Shown: positions 52,452 to 62,600 of the stretch, in pieces
How the letters are laid out: every line of letters begins with the position of its first letter
Position numbering within the stretch: position 1 is the stretch's first letter
Source of the DNA: Tolypothrix sp. PCC 7712
Lineage (GTDB): Bacteria > Cyanobacteriota > Cyanobacteriia > Cyanobacteriales > Nostocaceae
Assembly (NCBI RefSeq): GCF_025860405.1
Contig: NZ_CP063785.1
Coordinates: 7,627,390-7,691,389, forward strand
Length of the DNA stretch: 64,000 bases
Direction of reading: 5' to 3'
Made by a program: the position numbers and the translations under genes
The notes under the pieces: model-generated
Databases searched by the model: none
What the model saw: only the letters and a program-made list of their open reading frames with translations
What the model was told of the DNA's origin: nothing

Positions 52452-52997
52452 TTATTTCAAATCCAGCAATCCTTCTTCCTTCAACTTGGGATTGAAGCGA
52501 ATCGGCGTTTGTAAACCCCGGCTTTCCAATATCGCTAAAATCTCCGCTTCAACTCGCCGTGCGACATTTTTCAAGATTTTCATCTGTGCCAATTCATCAT
52601 TGACAGGATTTTGATAATTTTCCTGTTCTGCGGCTGTCATCATCGCTTTCGCATTGATGGCGGTTGTCCATTCGGCTTTGCGATCGCTATTTCCCAATGG
52701 CACAGTACCATTTTCTGCAATCCAAGCCTGCTCAATATTTTCTAAAATAGCGCGGCTGGGACGGTCAATAGTTTGAACTTTGACAAAGTAGCATTGTTGC
52801 GGCTGACGTACTAAATGCTGCTTGAGGCTAACGTAAACATCGCGAGAGTAGCCAACGAATTGCAGTACTTTGTCTTGGTCAAAAATGGCATAGACTCCAA
52901 TTTTACCTTGAAACTGTTCAGGTATTTGCCCATGATCATCTATGTAATTGACATAATCTAGCGTCGCCAACAACGGAATATTTGTTTCAGTAGCCAT
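52452..52997 (-). CDS. GIY-YIG nuclease family protein
   Basis: A 181-residue protein with a GIY-YIG-like domain (~30-100): KIGVYAIFDQDKVLQFVGYSRDVYVSLKQHL, where GVYAIF and FVGYS correspond to the two halves of the GIY...YIG motif, and an arginine in YSRDV; a late Glu in IEQAWIAENG matches the metal site. The C-terminal half is helical (AKAMMTAAEQENYQNPVNDELAQMKILKNVAR). Whether it cuts DNA is unknown. ATG at 52997. A 134-bp gap to the SLH gene downstream. Confidence 0.85.
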   Translation of the reverse strand: MATETNIPLLATLDYVNYIDDHGQIPEQFQGKIGVYAIFDQDKVLQFVGYSRDVYVSLKQHLVRQPQQCYFVKVQTIDRPSRAILENIEQAWIAENGTVPLGNSDRKAEWTTAINAKAMMTAAEQENYQNPVNDELAQMKILKNVARRVEAEILAILESRGLQTPIRFNPKLKEEGLLDLK

Positions 52998-53050
52998 AAG
53001 CTAAATTGAAGTTGAATAATTTTCTCACTAAACAGAAGGTCAAAATAAAA

Positions 53051-53371
53051 TTAAACAATTTTGTAAATTGCACAAAGGCGGCTGGGCTGAAAAATTTTGG
53101 CATTAAACATAAAGTTTGGCGGTACGTTGATAATAGCGTATTCTTTAGACTCATGATATTTTTCAAATTCTCTAGGCATTCCTTTAGGAGTATTTAAACT
53201 ATAAGGAACTGGCTGAAAAAGTAGTTTTGTAAATTCAACTTTTGCACATTTTAATTGTTGAGAAATTTGTTGAATAAATGTCTCATTGGTTAATAATTTA
53301 TATAGATTCTCTTGAAGTTGGGGTTCCAGGGAAAAACTGCTATCAAAGTTTTGAACAATCTTGAGAGACAT
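53051..53371 (-). CDS. Small protein of unknown function, 106 aa
   Basis: ATG at 53371; a 106-residue, mostly helical and soluble protein (LEPQLQENLYKLLTNETFIQQISQQL; then KCAKVEFTKLLFQPVPYSLN). I do not recognise it. It has two cysteines. It lies between a GIY-YIG gene and the rpo cluster, with no clear operon links. The codon use and the AT content look like its neighbours, so a real gene is probable, but it might be a chance frame. Confidence 0.55.
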   Translation of the reverse strand: MSLKIVQNFDSSFSLEPQLQENLYKLLTNETFIQQISQQLKCAKVEFTKLLFQPVPYSLNTPKGMPREFEKYHESKEYAIINVPPNFMFNAKIFQPSRLCAIYKIV

Positions 53372-53429
53372 AATATTTACTCGTCATTAACAACTTAATA
53401 ACAGATGACATTCGCCAGCAATCGCCTCA

Positions 53430-53466
53430 CAAATTACGAATTACGAATTACGCATTACGAATTGGT
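53430..53466. repeat. Short tandem repeat, unit AATTACG
   Basis: About five copies of AATTACG in tandem, similar to the arrays at 11645 and 16592, placed between the small unknown gene and the rpoC2 terminator. Confidence 0.8.
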
Positions 53467-53556
53467 ATTAAGTAATGATTAGCTCAACAAACTCTGTCAT
53501 CAATTCATTTTAGTGGGGCTAGTGAATTTGTAACTCATAATTTTTATAACAACAAA

Positions 53557-53586
53557 AAAGGCAAAAGAAAATTTTCTTTTGCCTTT
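53557..53586 (-). terminator. Terminator of the rpoB-rpoC1-rpoC2 cluster
   Basis: AAAGGCAAAAGAAAA and TTTTCTTTTGCCTTT form a perfect 15-bp hairpin; on the minus strand it continues into a run of six T's. It begins 26 bp past the rpoC2 stop codon. Confidence 0.9.
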
Positions 53587-53611
53587 AGTTAATTTCTACC
53601 TGTTCAGGTTT

Positions 53612-56600
53612 TTATTCGTAATCGTCCTCATCATCGTCATCATCATCCTCGTAGTCATCATCATCTACAAGGTCGGTGATTTCATCGGCGATTAAGTCAT
53701 CATCATCCAAAATAGAGCGTTCTGTACGTCTGGTAGCACCAAAAGTAGGTTCAGTCAGAGACGGAGCATCTAAATTGTAGGTACGAGCTGTGCGATCATC
53801 TAGCACCATATCTAACGGATCGTCTACTTCATCTAAGACGCTGCTGCTATCTAGTGCAGCGTAATCATCAATGGCTCCTGTTTCTTCATAGGCATTGTAG
53901 CCAGTACCAGCAGGAATCAAGCGTCCGATGATCACGTTTTCTTTTAACCCCCGCAGCCAGTCAGATTTACCTTCAATGGCAGCTTCGGTTAAGACTCTGG
54001 TGGTTTCTTGGAAAGAAGCAGCAGAAATAAAGCTGTCGGTGTTCAAGGATGCTTTGGTGATCCCTAATAATACGGGGGTATACTGTGCCCTAGCACCGCC
54101 AGTAATAGCCATTGCTTCGTTCACCTGCTCAACTTGGCGCAATTCCACCAATTCACCGGGAAGCATAGTGGTGTCACCACCATCATCAATCCGAACTTTG
54201 TTGGTCATCTGGCGAACAATCACTTCGATGTGTTTGTCAGCAATATCAATACCTTGGGATTGATATACTAACTGCACTTCGTTCACCAAGAAGGTTTGCA
54301 CTTTTTGTAAAGCATGGCTAGCGCAAGCGTAGACTCCATCTTCGGAACCCAGGCTAAAGAAAACTTCCAAAATTTCGTGGGGGTTAGAAGGGCCATCACT
54401 GAGGGGCTGTCCTGCAGTTACATGGGAACCATCTGTTACCACTAAGTTTTGTCCAGGGCCGAGAGGATAGTCTGTGACTACTCCATTCGGTTCTACTACT
54501 TTAATTGCGATCGCTTCATCACCATCGCCGTAAACTACCTTAACTTCACCAGCCCGACGGCATAAGATACAAGCTTCTTTGGGTTTCCGGGCTTCTAGTA
54601 GTTCTTCAATCCGGGGCAAACCTTGGATAATGTCCCCAGTTTTAGCACGTTCAAATACCAGCAACACCAAGTTATCACCACGCTGTACCAAATCGCCGTC
54701 TTCGATTTGCAACACAGCACCAGGGCTGACTCGATAGGGACGACCGATACGGATATCAACGGAGTAATTTTTAGTACTGAGTGCTGATTCACCAGCAGCA
54801 GAACTAGCGGCCGTATTCCTGATATTTATGACTTGCCCAGATTCAGGAGCAAAGATGCCAGGAGCGATTTCTGCACCTTCGACTAACAAGTCTCCTACCT
54901 TCAGGTTGGGTTGGACGTTAGTATTGATTGTGATTTTGTCAACGCTGTCACGTAAAACTAGACAACGGCGGACGTTTTCTGAGCCTTTCTGTACACCCCG
55001 TACTGTACCGCCTTCTTTACACAAGATTTGGGTACTGGCGACAACTGCACCAGGGGCGATGGTTTGTCCATCCTGTACTTCTAGTGAAGTTTGGGTACTA
55101 CCTTGAGTAGCGTCAGCGGTAATATCGCGACGAATCACCAAAGATTCCAAAATTACTAACTGCAAGCGCTGCAGATCTGCATCGTCAGAATCGGGTATTA
55201 ATTCAATATCAGCTGCTAAGGGAGAAGCATTGTGGTCTTGTTCGCCTTCTTGCTCGATTTCCAAAACTAGTTGGGTACGCAGCAGTTCTACGCCTTCTAC
55301 AGACTTGACACGTTCAGAATCTTTGTAAGGTAGTCTTTGTACTGCCCGTAACTGAATTGAACGCCCAGTTTGTTGGCTAACAGATGTGGTGGATGGCACA
55401 TCTGGGTTGGTAGGAACAGCAAACTCCACTACGGGGCGGCTCAATAAAGCTGGGCCTTCTGGAGACTCCACATACTGGATATAGCGCAATTCGGTAGCTA
55501 CTGTACCTTGGAATTCTTCTCCGGGTTGAATGAAGGTATTGTCTCGACCGATGACTGCTTCGGGATCGTCTACCATCAGCAGTTCACCTGGCTTAATCAC
55601 GACTTCCCGCAAGATGTCGTTTTTCTGAGTAACTTCAATTACACCACTGTTTTGGCAGAAGATATCTTTCACGACTTCGGTGCCAGCTTCCACGAACTGT
55701 CCATCTTCCACCAACAGCAAGGAGATGTCTTTGTTGACTTCGTGGGTTTCTTCGGGAATCCACAGCAGGGTACCACCCTGTACTACTTCATAACCGAGCT
55801 TGGCTTTACCTTTTTTCTGAACTTCTACACCCGCGAATTTCAGGAAGCCCCCAGTGGTGGTGCGATAGCGGTCATCAATTAATTCCGCTACTACTTGACC
55901 ATTCTGCACTTTTGTGCCTGGTGTAGCTCTGAGGTTAAATACTTGGTTATTACCAGTAGTAACTAAGTAGTTGTTGCGACCTTGGGAGCTTTGAACTGTG
56001 ACAGTAGCTTGGTCTAAGACGACAGAAGCAGTAATAATTTCAATTTCTCTAGTGCTCTTACCAGGGGTAGCTTCTGGCAAGCGGACTGTACCACCGTGCA
56101 AGGTAGTGAGTTTGGTTTCTGCTAATACACCATTAGAAGCGATCGCATCCCCATTTTTCACTACTAATTCGGCACCAGGTGGTAAGTTATAGACTTCCCC
56201 AGACAAAATCCAAATCAAACCACCTCTAGCGGCTGTGGTGGTGGTGTTGCCTTGGCGGTCTGTTTTTTGTTCGGGTACAACTTCCGCAAACTGTACTTCC
56301 CCTGCCAAGTCTGTTGCTACGTCTTTTACCGCTTTTTCAGTATTGGCACGAGCTGTACGTCCACCAAGGGCAACTTCTGCTAGCAATTGCCCTTGTTTTA
56401 CTTGGTTCCCATCAAATACATAAAGTGTCGAGCCTTGAGTTAGATGTACTTCTTGGGGAGGCGGGGTGTCGGTGCCGACTTTTTTCGGTTCCAAAATCAG
56501 GATACCGTTGGCCTCAACATACAGAGCATCTTCACCGTGACGGGTACGATATGCTCTTACCTTCAGCTTCCGAGGAATTTTGACAGTACCATCAATTTTT

Positions 56601-57667
56601 GAACGTACTTGTTGTGCGACTTCCCCAGTGAACACCCCACCTGTGTGGAATGTCCGCATGGTTAGCTGGGTACCAGGTTCCCCAATACTTTGGGCGGCAA
56701 TAATCCCCACAGCTTCACCCAAGTCCACCATCTTGGCGTGGGCTAAACTCCAGCCGTAGCAATGTTGACAAACTGAACGTGCCGCTTCACAAGTGAGAGG
56801 CGATCGCGCCAATACTTCAGTTACCCCAGATTTTTGAATTTTTGCTGCCAATTCATCGGAAACTGGGGTATTCCTTGGTGCTATCACTTCTTTTGTCTTA
56901 GGATCTACCACATCTTCCGCCACTACCCGCCCATGTAAGCGAGTAGCTAGAGGAATTTTTGTTTTGCCACCTTCTACCATTGCCCGAATGGGAATGCCTC
57001 TGGTAGTACCGCAATCAAATTCCCGGATAATTACATCCTGGGATACGTCCACCAGACGACGGGTCAGATAACCAGAGTCAGCCGTCCGTAAGGCTGTATC
57101 TACCAGCCCTTTGCGGGCACCGTAAGACGAAATAATGTATTCCGTAACGGTGAGTCCTTCACGGAAGTTGGTTTTGATGGGTAAGTCAATAATTTCCCCT
57201 TGGGGATCTGCCATCAATCCCCGCATCCCTACCAGCTGCCGGACTTGGGAGATATTACCCCGTGCGCCAGAGAATGCCATCATGTACACGGAATTGAGGG
57301 GATTGGTCTTTTTAAAGTGAACAACTACCTCATCTTTCAGAGCTTCACTGGTACCGTTCCAGGTATCAATTACTTTTTGAAAGCGTTCTACTTCCGTAAT
57401 TTCCCCACGTTGGTAACGAGCTTCAGTAGCGCGAATTTCTTCTTCAGCTGCTTCTAGCAGCGCCCGCTTGGAAGGTGGCACCATCAAATCATCGACACTG
57501 ATAGATACCCCTGCTTTGGTGGCATAGCGAAATCCTAAGTCTTTCAGTTTGTCCGCCATGACTGCGGTACGCGCTGTACCGTAATTTACAAAAGACCAAG
57601 AAATTAAATTTCTCAGCTGGCCTTTATCAACTACGCGATTGCGGAAAATTGCCTGTTCGTTTGTCAT
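53612..57667 (-). CDS. rpoC2: RNA polymerase subunit beta-prime C-terminal part (RpoC2)
   Basis: The 1351-residue C-terminal half of beta-prime, present as a separate gene in cyanobacteria and chloroplasts. N-terminal part: trigger-loop region VRQLVGMRGLMADPQGEIIDLPIKTNFREGLTVTEYIISSYGARKGLVDTALRTADSGYLTRRLVDVSQDVIIRE is unmistakable when scanned from residue ~140 to ~213. The zinc-binding CxxxxxxCxHCYGWSL lies near 292. A long sandwich-barrel insertion (~340-990), typical of cyanobacteria, separates these from the C-terminal catalytic part (ASFQETTRVLTEAAIEGKSDWLRGLKENVIIGRLIPAGTG, ~1222-1260). The last ~30 residues are almost all Asp/Glu/Tyr. It is 18 bp from rpoC1. Confidence 0.97.
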   Translation of the reverse strand: MTNEQAIFRNRVVDKGQLRNLISWSFVNYGTARTAVMADKLKDLGFRYATKAGVSISVDDLMVPPSKRALLEAAEEEIRATEARYQRGEITEVERFQKVIDTWNGTSEALKDEVVVHFKKTNPLNSVYMMAFSGARGNISQVRQLVGMRGLMADPQGEIIDLPIKTNFREGLTVTEYIISSYGARKGLVDTALRTADSGYLTRRLVDVSQDVIIREFDCGTTRGIPIRAMVEGGKTKIPLATRLHGRVVAEDVVDPKTKEVIAPRNTPVSDELAAKIQKSGVTEVLARSPLTCEAARSVCQHCYGWSLAHAKMVDLGEAVGIIAAQSIGEPGTQLTMRTFHTGGVFTGEVAQQVRSKIDGTVKIPRKLKVRAYRTRHGEDALYVEANGILILEPKKVGTDTPPPQEVHLTQGSTLYVFDGNQVKQGQLLAEVALGGRTARANTEKAVKDVATDLAGEVQFAEVVPEQKTDRQGNTTTTAARGGLIWILSGEVYNLPPGAELVVKNGDAIASNGVLAETKLTTLHGGTVRLPEATPGKSTREIEIITASVVLDQATVTVQSSQGRNNYLVTTGNNQVFNLRATPGTKVQNGQVVAELIDDRYRTTTGGFLKFAGVEVQKKGKAKLGYEVVQGGTLLWIPEETHEVNKDISLLLVEDGQFVEAGTEVVKDIFCQNSGVIEVTQKNDILREVVIKPGELLMVDDPEAVIGRDNTFIQPGEEFQGTVATELRYIQYVESPEGPALLSRPVVEFAVPTNPDVPSTTSVSQQTGRSIQLRAVQRLPYKDSERVKSVEGVELLRTQLVLEIEQEGEQDHNASPLAADIELIPDSDDADLQRLQLVILESLVIRRDITADATQGSTQTSLEVQDGQTIAPGAVVASTQILCKEGGTVRGVQKGSENVRRCLVLRDSVDKITINTNVQPNLKVGDLLVEGAEIAPGIFAPESGQVINIRNTAASSAAGESALSTKNYSVDIRIGRPYRVSPGAVLQIEDGDLVQRGDNLVLLVFERAKTGDIIQGLPRIEELLEARKPKEACILCRRAGEVKVVYGDGDEAIAIKVVEPNGVVTDYPLGPGQNLVVTDGSHVTAGQPLSDGPSNPHEILEVFFSLGSEDGVYACASHALQKVQTFLVNEVQLVYQSQGIDIADKHIEVIVRQMTNKVRIDDGGDTTMLPGELVELRQVEQVNEAMAITGGARAQYTPVLLGITKASLNTDSFISAASFQETTRVLTEAAIEGKSDWLRGLKENVIIGRLIPAGTGYNAYEETGAIDDYAALDSSSVLDEVDDPLDMVLDDRTARTYNLDAPSLTEPTFGATRRTERSILDDDDLIADEITDLVDDDDYEDDDDDDEDDYE

Positions 57668-57685
57668 TAGTGATTCATCCCCAAG

Positions 57686-59563
57686 TTAGCTTGCCAGTGC
57701 TTCCTGAATTGCTTTGTTGTAAATAACGCGGCCTGGTGTCGTGCGGACATACTGAGACAATAAATTTCCTTGAGCGTCTTCTCTGACTCGGCGGTATTTA
57801 TACAGCAAAGTTCGAGTACCATCGCTGTTGTCTGTCACTTCCAGTGGTTCTGTGTCGGGCCCGTCTGATTCTACTTCTCCATCAAACCGCACGTAGATAT
57901 AGGCGTGCAAGTCAATTTGCTCTTGCTGGAACGCCATAATTACGTCGTCAAGAGAAGCAAAATACCGGCCTGCCCCTTTGGTTGCACCAGGGTTTTCTGC
58001 AGTTAAATAATATGCTCCCAATACCATGTCTTGGCTGGGTGTAATAATTGGTTTCCCGGTAGCTGGCGACAAGATATTGTTAGAAGCCAGCATTAATAAC
58101 CGCGCTTCTGCCTGACTTTCTAAAGACAAGGGTACGTGTACCGCCATTTGGTCACCGTCAAAGTCAGCGTTAAATGCCGGACAGACTAAAGGATGGAGTT
58201 GAATAGCTCTCCCTTCCACCAAAATTGGCTCAAATGCCTGAATCCCTAAGCGGTGCAGTGTCGGTGCCCGGTTCAGCAGTACGGGGTGTCCTTCAATCAC
58301 TTCTTCCAGTACATCCCACACGCTGGGATCGTTACGAGAGATGAGTTTTTTCGCTGCTTTGATGTTGTTGACCATACCGCTGCGAATCAAGCGATTGATC
58401 ACAAAGGGCTGAAATAGCTCAATTGCCATTTCTCTGGGCAAACCGCACTGGTGGATATTTAATTTTGGCCCCACCACAATTACAGAACGACCCGAGTAGT
58501 CAACCCGTTTACCTAACAAGTTTTGCCGGAAGCGCCCTTGCTTACCTTCAATAATGTCAGATAAGGACTTCAAGGGACGGTTATTGGCTCCGACTACAGT
58601 GCGTCCTCTCCGACCGTTATCAATCAAAGCGTCTACTGCCTCTTGCAACATCCGCTTTTCGTTCCGCACAATAATTTCTGGTGCCAAAATTTCTTGTAGG
58701 CGTGCCAGACGATTATTCCGGTTAATGACTCGGCGATACAAATCATTCAAATCGCTGGTGGCAAATCGACCACCATCGAGTTGCACCATTGGGCGTAAGT
58801 CTGGAGGAATCACAGGGATAACTGCCATTACCATCCACTCTGGTTTAGAACCCGTAGCGATGAAGTTGTCAATTACCCGCAGGCGTTTAATTAACTTGGC
58901 TCGCTTTTGTCCTTTAGCATTGCCAATTTCTTCCCGGAGGCTTTCAGCTTCTTGCTCTAAATTAATATCAGCGAGTAAGTGTAACAGGGCCTCAGCACCA
59001 ATACCTACCTCTACACCTTGTAGCTGGGAATCTTCACTATAAATTTGGTCTTCAATTTCTAGCCACTGGTCTTCACTGAGTAGCTGCTTGTAGGTTAAGG
59101 TTTCGGCATTACCAGGGCTAAGAACAACATAAGAGTTGAAATAGACAATTTGTTCTACATCCCGCAAGGGCATATCTAGCAAAATGGAAATATAGCTAGG
59201 AATCCCTTTGAGGTACCAAACGTGAGCAACTGGGGCAGCGAGTTTAATATATCCCATGCGGTGCCGCCGCACCCGTGACTCGGTAACTTCTACACCACAG
59301 CGTTCGCAAACAATGCCTCTATGACGAACTCTTTTATATTTACCGCAATGGCATTCCCAATCTTTTGCTGGGCCAAAGATGCGTTCGCAAAATAAGCCGT
59401 CCATCTCTGGCTTGAGAGTACGGTAATTGATTGTTTCTGGCTTGGTAACTTCACCCACAACCTGACCATTAGGCAAAGTGCGTTCGCCCCACTGCCGAAT
59501 GCGTTCTGGTGATGCCAAGCCGATTTTTACGTAGTCAAACTGATTGGTTTGGGCGTTTCTCAT
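57686..59563 (-). CDS. rpoC1: RNA polymerase subunit gamma (RpoC1)
   Basis: The 625-residue N-terminal half of beta-prime (called gamma in cyanobacteria). It has the zinc site CHCGKYKRVRHRGIVCERCGVEV (~70-92), the bridge region GRFRQNLLGKRVDYSGRSVIVVGP (~342-365) and the active-site NADFDGDQMAVH (~463-474), whose three Asp residues hold the catalytic magnesium. Length is standard for a heterocystous species. ATG at 59563. The gap to rpoB is 134 bp, longer than usual, and has repeats of GGGCATTAGGCAT. Confidence 0.97.
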   Translation of the reverse strand: MRNAQTNQFDYVKIGLASPERIRQWGERTLPNGQVVGEVTKPETINYRTLKPEMDGLFCERIFGPAKDWECHCGKYKRVRHRGIVCERCGVEVTESRVRRHRMGYIKLAAPVAHVWYLKGIPSYISILLDMPLRDVEQIVYFNSYVVLSPGNAETLTYKQLLSEDQWLEIEDQIYSEDSQLQGVEVGIGAEALLHLLADINLEQEAESLREEIGNAKGQKRAKLIKRLRVIDNFIATGSKPEWMVMAVIPVIPPDLRPMVQLDGGRFATSDLNDLYRRVINRNNRLARLQEILAPEIIVRNEKRMLQEAVDALIDNGRRGRTVVGANNRPLKSLSDIIEGKQGRFRQNLLGKRVDYSGRSVIVVGPKLNIHQCGLPREMAIELFQPFVINRLIRSGMVNNIKAAKKLISRNDPSVWDVLEEVIEGHPVLLNRAPTLHRLGIQAFEPILVEGRAIQLHPLVCPAFNADFDGDQMAVHVPLSLESQAEARLLMLASNNILSPATGKPIITPSQDMVLGAYYLTAENPGATKGAGRYFASLDDVIMAFQQEQIDLHAYIYVRFDGEVESDGPDTEPLEVTDNSDGTRTLLYKYRRVREDAQGNLLSQYVRTTPGRVIYNKAIQEALAS

Positions 59564-59616
59564 ACTTAAGTGCTGAGTTCTGAGTTATGAGTATATTTAG
59601 TTTTTTGTTGAAAACT

Positions 59617-59697
59617 GGGCGTTAGACAAGGGGCATTGGGCATTAGGCATTGAGATTAATTTCTCTGCCCTATTCCCTATGCCCTATTGCCTAATCT
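59617..59697. repeat. Short inverted/tandem repeats between rpoB and rpoC1
   Basis: GGGGCATTGGGCATTAGGCATT faces CCCTATTCCCTATGCCCTATTGCC, giving an imperfect hairpin in the 134-bp spacer. It may reduce readthrough from rpoB to rpoC1 or stabilise mRNA ends. Confidence 0.5.
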
Positions 59698-62600
59698 TTA
59701 TTCGTCATCTTCCAGTGATTCACGGGATAGAGATTCATAGGTGGGTCGAGGTGGTGTGCGACGAGCTGATTGGTCTGCCATCAAATCAACTTCCACATCT
59801 AAAGAACTACCATCTGCTTGGGTTTCTACTTTGTGGACAGCAATATCTAAGCCTAAAGATTGCAGTTCTCGCATCAACACCTTAAAGGATTCTGGCGTAC
59901 CTGGTCTGGGGATAGCCTTGCCTTTGACAATGGCGTTGAGGGCTTCATTTCTTCCCTGCATATCATCTGATTTCACTGTCAGCAATTCTTGCAAGGTGTA
60001 AGCAGCACCAAAGGCTTCCAATGCCCACACTTCCATTTCTCCGAAGCGCTGACCACCTTGTTGTGCTTTACCACCCAAGGGTTGCTGCGTCACCAGAGAG
60101 TAGGGGCCTGTAGACCGGGCGTGGATTTTATCATCCACCAAGTGCACCAGCTTCAGCATATAAGCTACGCCCACGGTTACTGGTCGGTCAAAGGGTTCGC
60201 CAGTGCGGCCATCGAAGACCATGATTTTGCCAGGATCATCGGGGTTGTATACCCAATTTCTACCTGTTTCATCCCGTGCTTCTTGCAATTTGCCATGCAC
60301 AATTCGGCGAGATGATTCTTCCCCATACATTTCATCAAAGGGAGTAATCTTAAACCTGACACCTAAGTTTTGTCCTGCCCATCCCAACAAACACTCAAAC
60401 ACCTGTCCGACATTCATCCGGCTGGGTACACCTAAGGGGTTGAGGACGATATCTACTGGTGAACCATCTGGTAAGTAAGGCATATCTTCTAAGGGCAAGA
60501 TGCGGGAGATAATTCCCTTGTTGCCATGTCGTCCTGCCATTTTGTCGCCGACTTGGATTTTTCGTTTCTGGGCGACATACACCCGGACTACCATATTGGC
60601 ACCTGGTGGTAGTTCATCTCCTTGTTCACGGGTAAATAGACGCACGTCAACAACGCGTCCTTTTTCACCGTTAGGAACTCGCAGGGAGTTATCGCGCACA
60701 TCCCGGGCTTTTTCCCCGAAGATTGCCCTGAGTAGTTTTTCTTCTGGAGGTTGGTCAGATTCACCTTTGGGTGTAACTTTTCCAACTAAGATATCCCCAG
60801 CTTCTACCCAAGCCCCAATACGGATAATTCCTTGTTCATCTAGTTGCCGTAAAGCATCTTCCCCAACGTTAGGAATTTCTCGGGTAATTTCTTCTGGGCC
60901 CAGTTTGGTCTGTCTCGCCTCAATTTCATATTTCTCAATGTGAATTGAGGTGTAAACATCATCCTGAACTAACCTTTCGGAAATCAAAATCGCGTCTTCG
61001 TAGTTGTAGCCTTCCCAAGGCATATAAGCGACGACGATATTTTGACCCAGGGCTAATTCTCCCCCTTCTGTAGAGGAGCCATCAGCTAATACCTGACCAG
61101 CAACAACACGCTCACCTATCCTTACCAAGGGTTTTTGGTTAAGGCAGGTGTCTTGGTTGGAACGCTGATACTTGGATAGGGTGTACTTAATTTCTGAATT
61201 TGAGTTTTTGACGCGGACGCGAATTGTTGTGGCATCGACATAAACCACATCGCCATCAGTACGAGATACAATTACCATCCCGGAGTCACGAGCGCCTTGG
61301 GCTTCTAAGCCTGTACCCACTAATGGACGCTCTGGCTTGAGCAAGGGTACTGCTTGCCGTTGCATGTTGGAACCCATCAATGCCCGGTTTGCGTCGTCAT
61401 GCTCCAAGAAAGGAATCATACTCGTAGCTACCGATACAATCTGTACGGGAGATACTGCTACGTAATCCACCTGCTCTGGGGTGGTGGTAGAGAATTCCTG
61501 ACGATAGCGGACTGGCACTTGCGGGCCAATAATCATCCCATTTTCATCAACTGGGATATCCCCAGGAGCAACTCGCAAATCGTCTTCTTCATCGGCAGTC
61601 ATGTAAGCTGGCTGCAGGTCAAACCTCACACGACCGTTTTCCACTGGTCTAAATGGAGTTTCCAAGAAGCCGTATTGGTTGACCCGCGCATGGGTTGCTA
61701 AGGAGCCAATCAAACCAGCGTTGGGCCCTTCTGGGGTTTCAATGGGGCAAATCCGTCCGTAGTGGCTGGGGTGGATATCTCGCACAGCAAACCCAGCTCT
61801 TTCTCTGGTTAAACCACCAGGGCCAAGGGCAGAGAGACGGCGTTTGTGAGTCAGTTCTGCTAAGGGATTGGTTTGATCCATGAACTGACTTAATTGACTG
61901 GAGCCGAAGAATTCTTTAATGGCGGCGACCAGTGGTTTGGGGTTGACTAGGGAGGCTGGGGTGAGAACTTCTGCATCGGATACTGTCATCCGTTCCCGAA
62001 TTATTCTCTCTAGGCGGTTTAAACCTACACGTACTTGGTTTTGTAGCAGTTCACCAACACTCCGCACCCGGCGATTGCCCAAATGGTCAATGTCGTCAAT
62101 GCTACCGATGTCATATTCCAGATTGATCAGGTAGTCTACTGCGGCCAAGATGTCGCCAGGGGTTAAGACGCGCATGGTGTCAGGAACCGACAGCCGTAAT
62201 TTTTTGTTGAGCTTATAGCGCCCTACACGACCCAAATCGTAACGTTTAGGGTCGAAGAATCGGGAATCTAACAACTGCTGTCCACCCAAAACTGTAGGTG
62301 GCTCACCAGGACGCAATTTGCGATATAACTCCATTAGGGCTTCTTCTTCCGAAAATTGCCCTTCTTTTTCAATGGTTTTTTGGAAATACTCAGGGTGTCG
62401 TAAAGCGTCAAAGATTTCGTTATCTGATAAACCTAGGGCTTTTAACAGCACTTGGGCTGAGAGTTTGCGGGTTTTATCAATCCGTACCCACACTAGATCG
62501 TTACGGTCTGTTTCAAATTTCAGCCACGCACCCCGATTGGGAATTAAGCTAGCTGAATAGGTGCGGCGACCGTTTTTATCAATTTCTGATTTGTAATAAA

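Noticed and set aside
55508..55882. 124-codon plus-strand frame
   Set aside because: Antisense to rpoC2, whose reading frame is conserved throughout.
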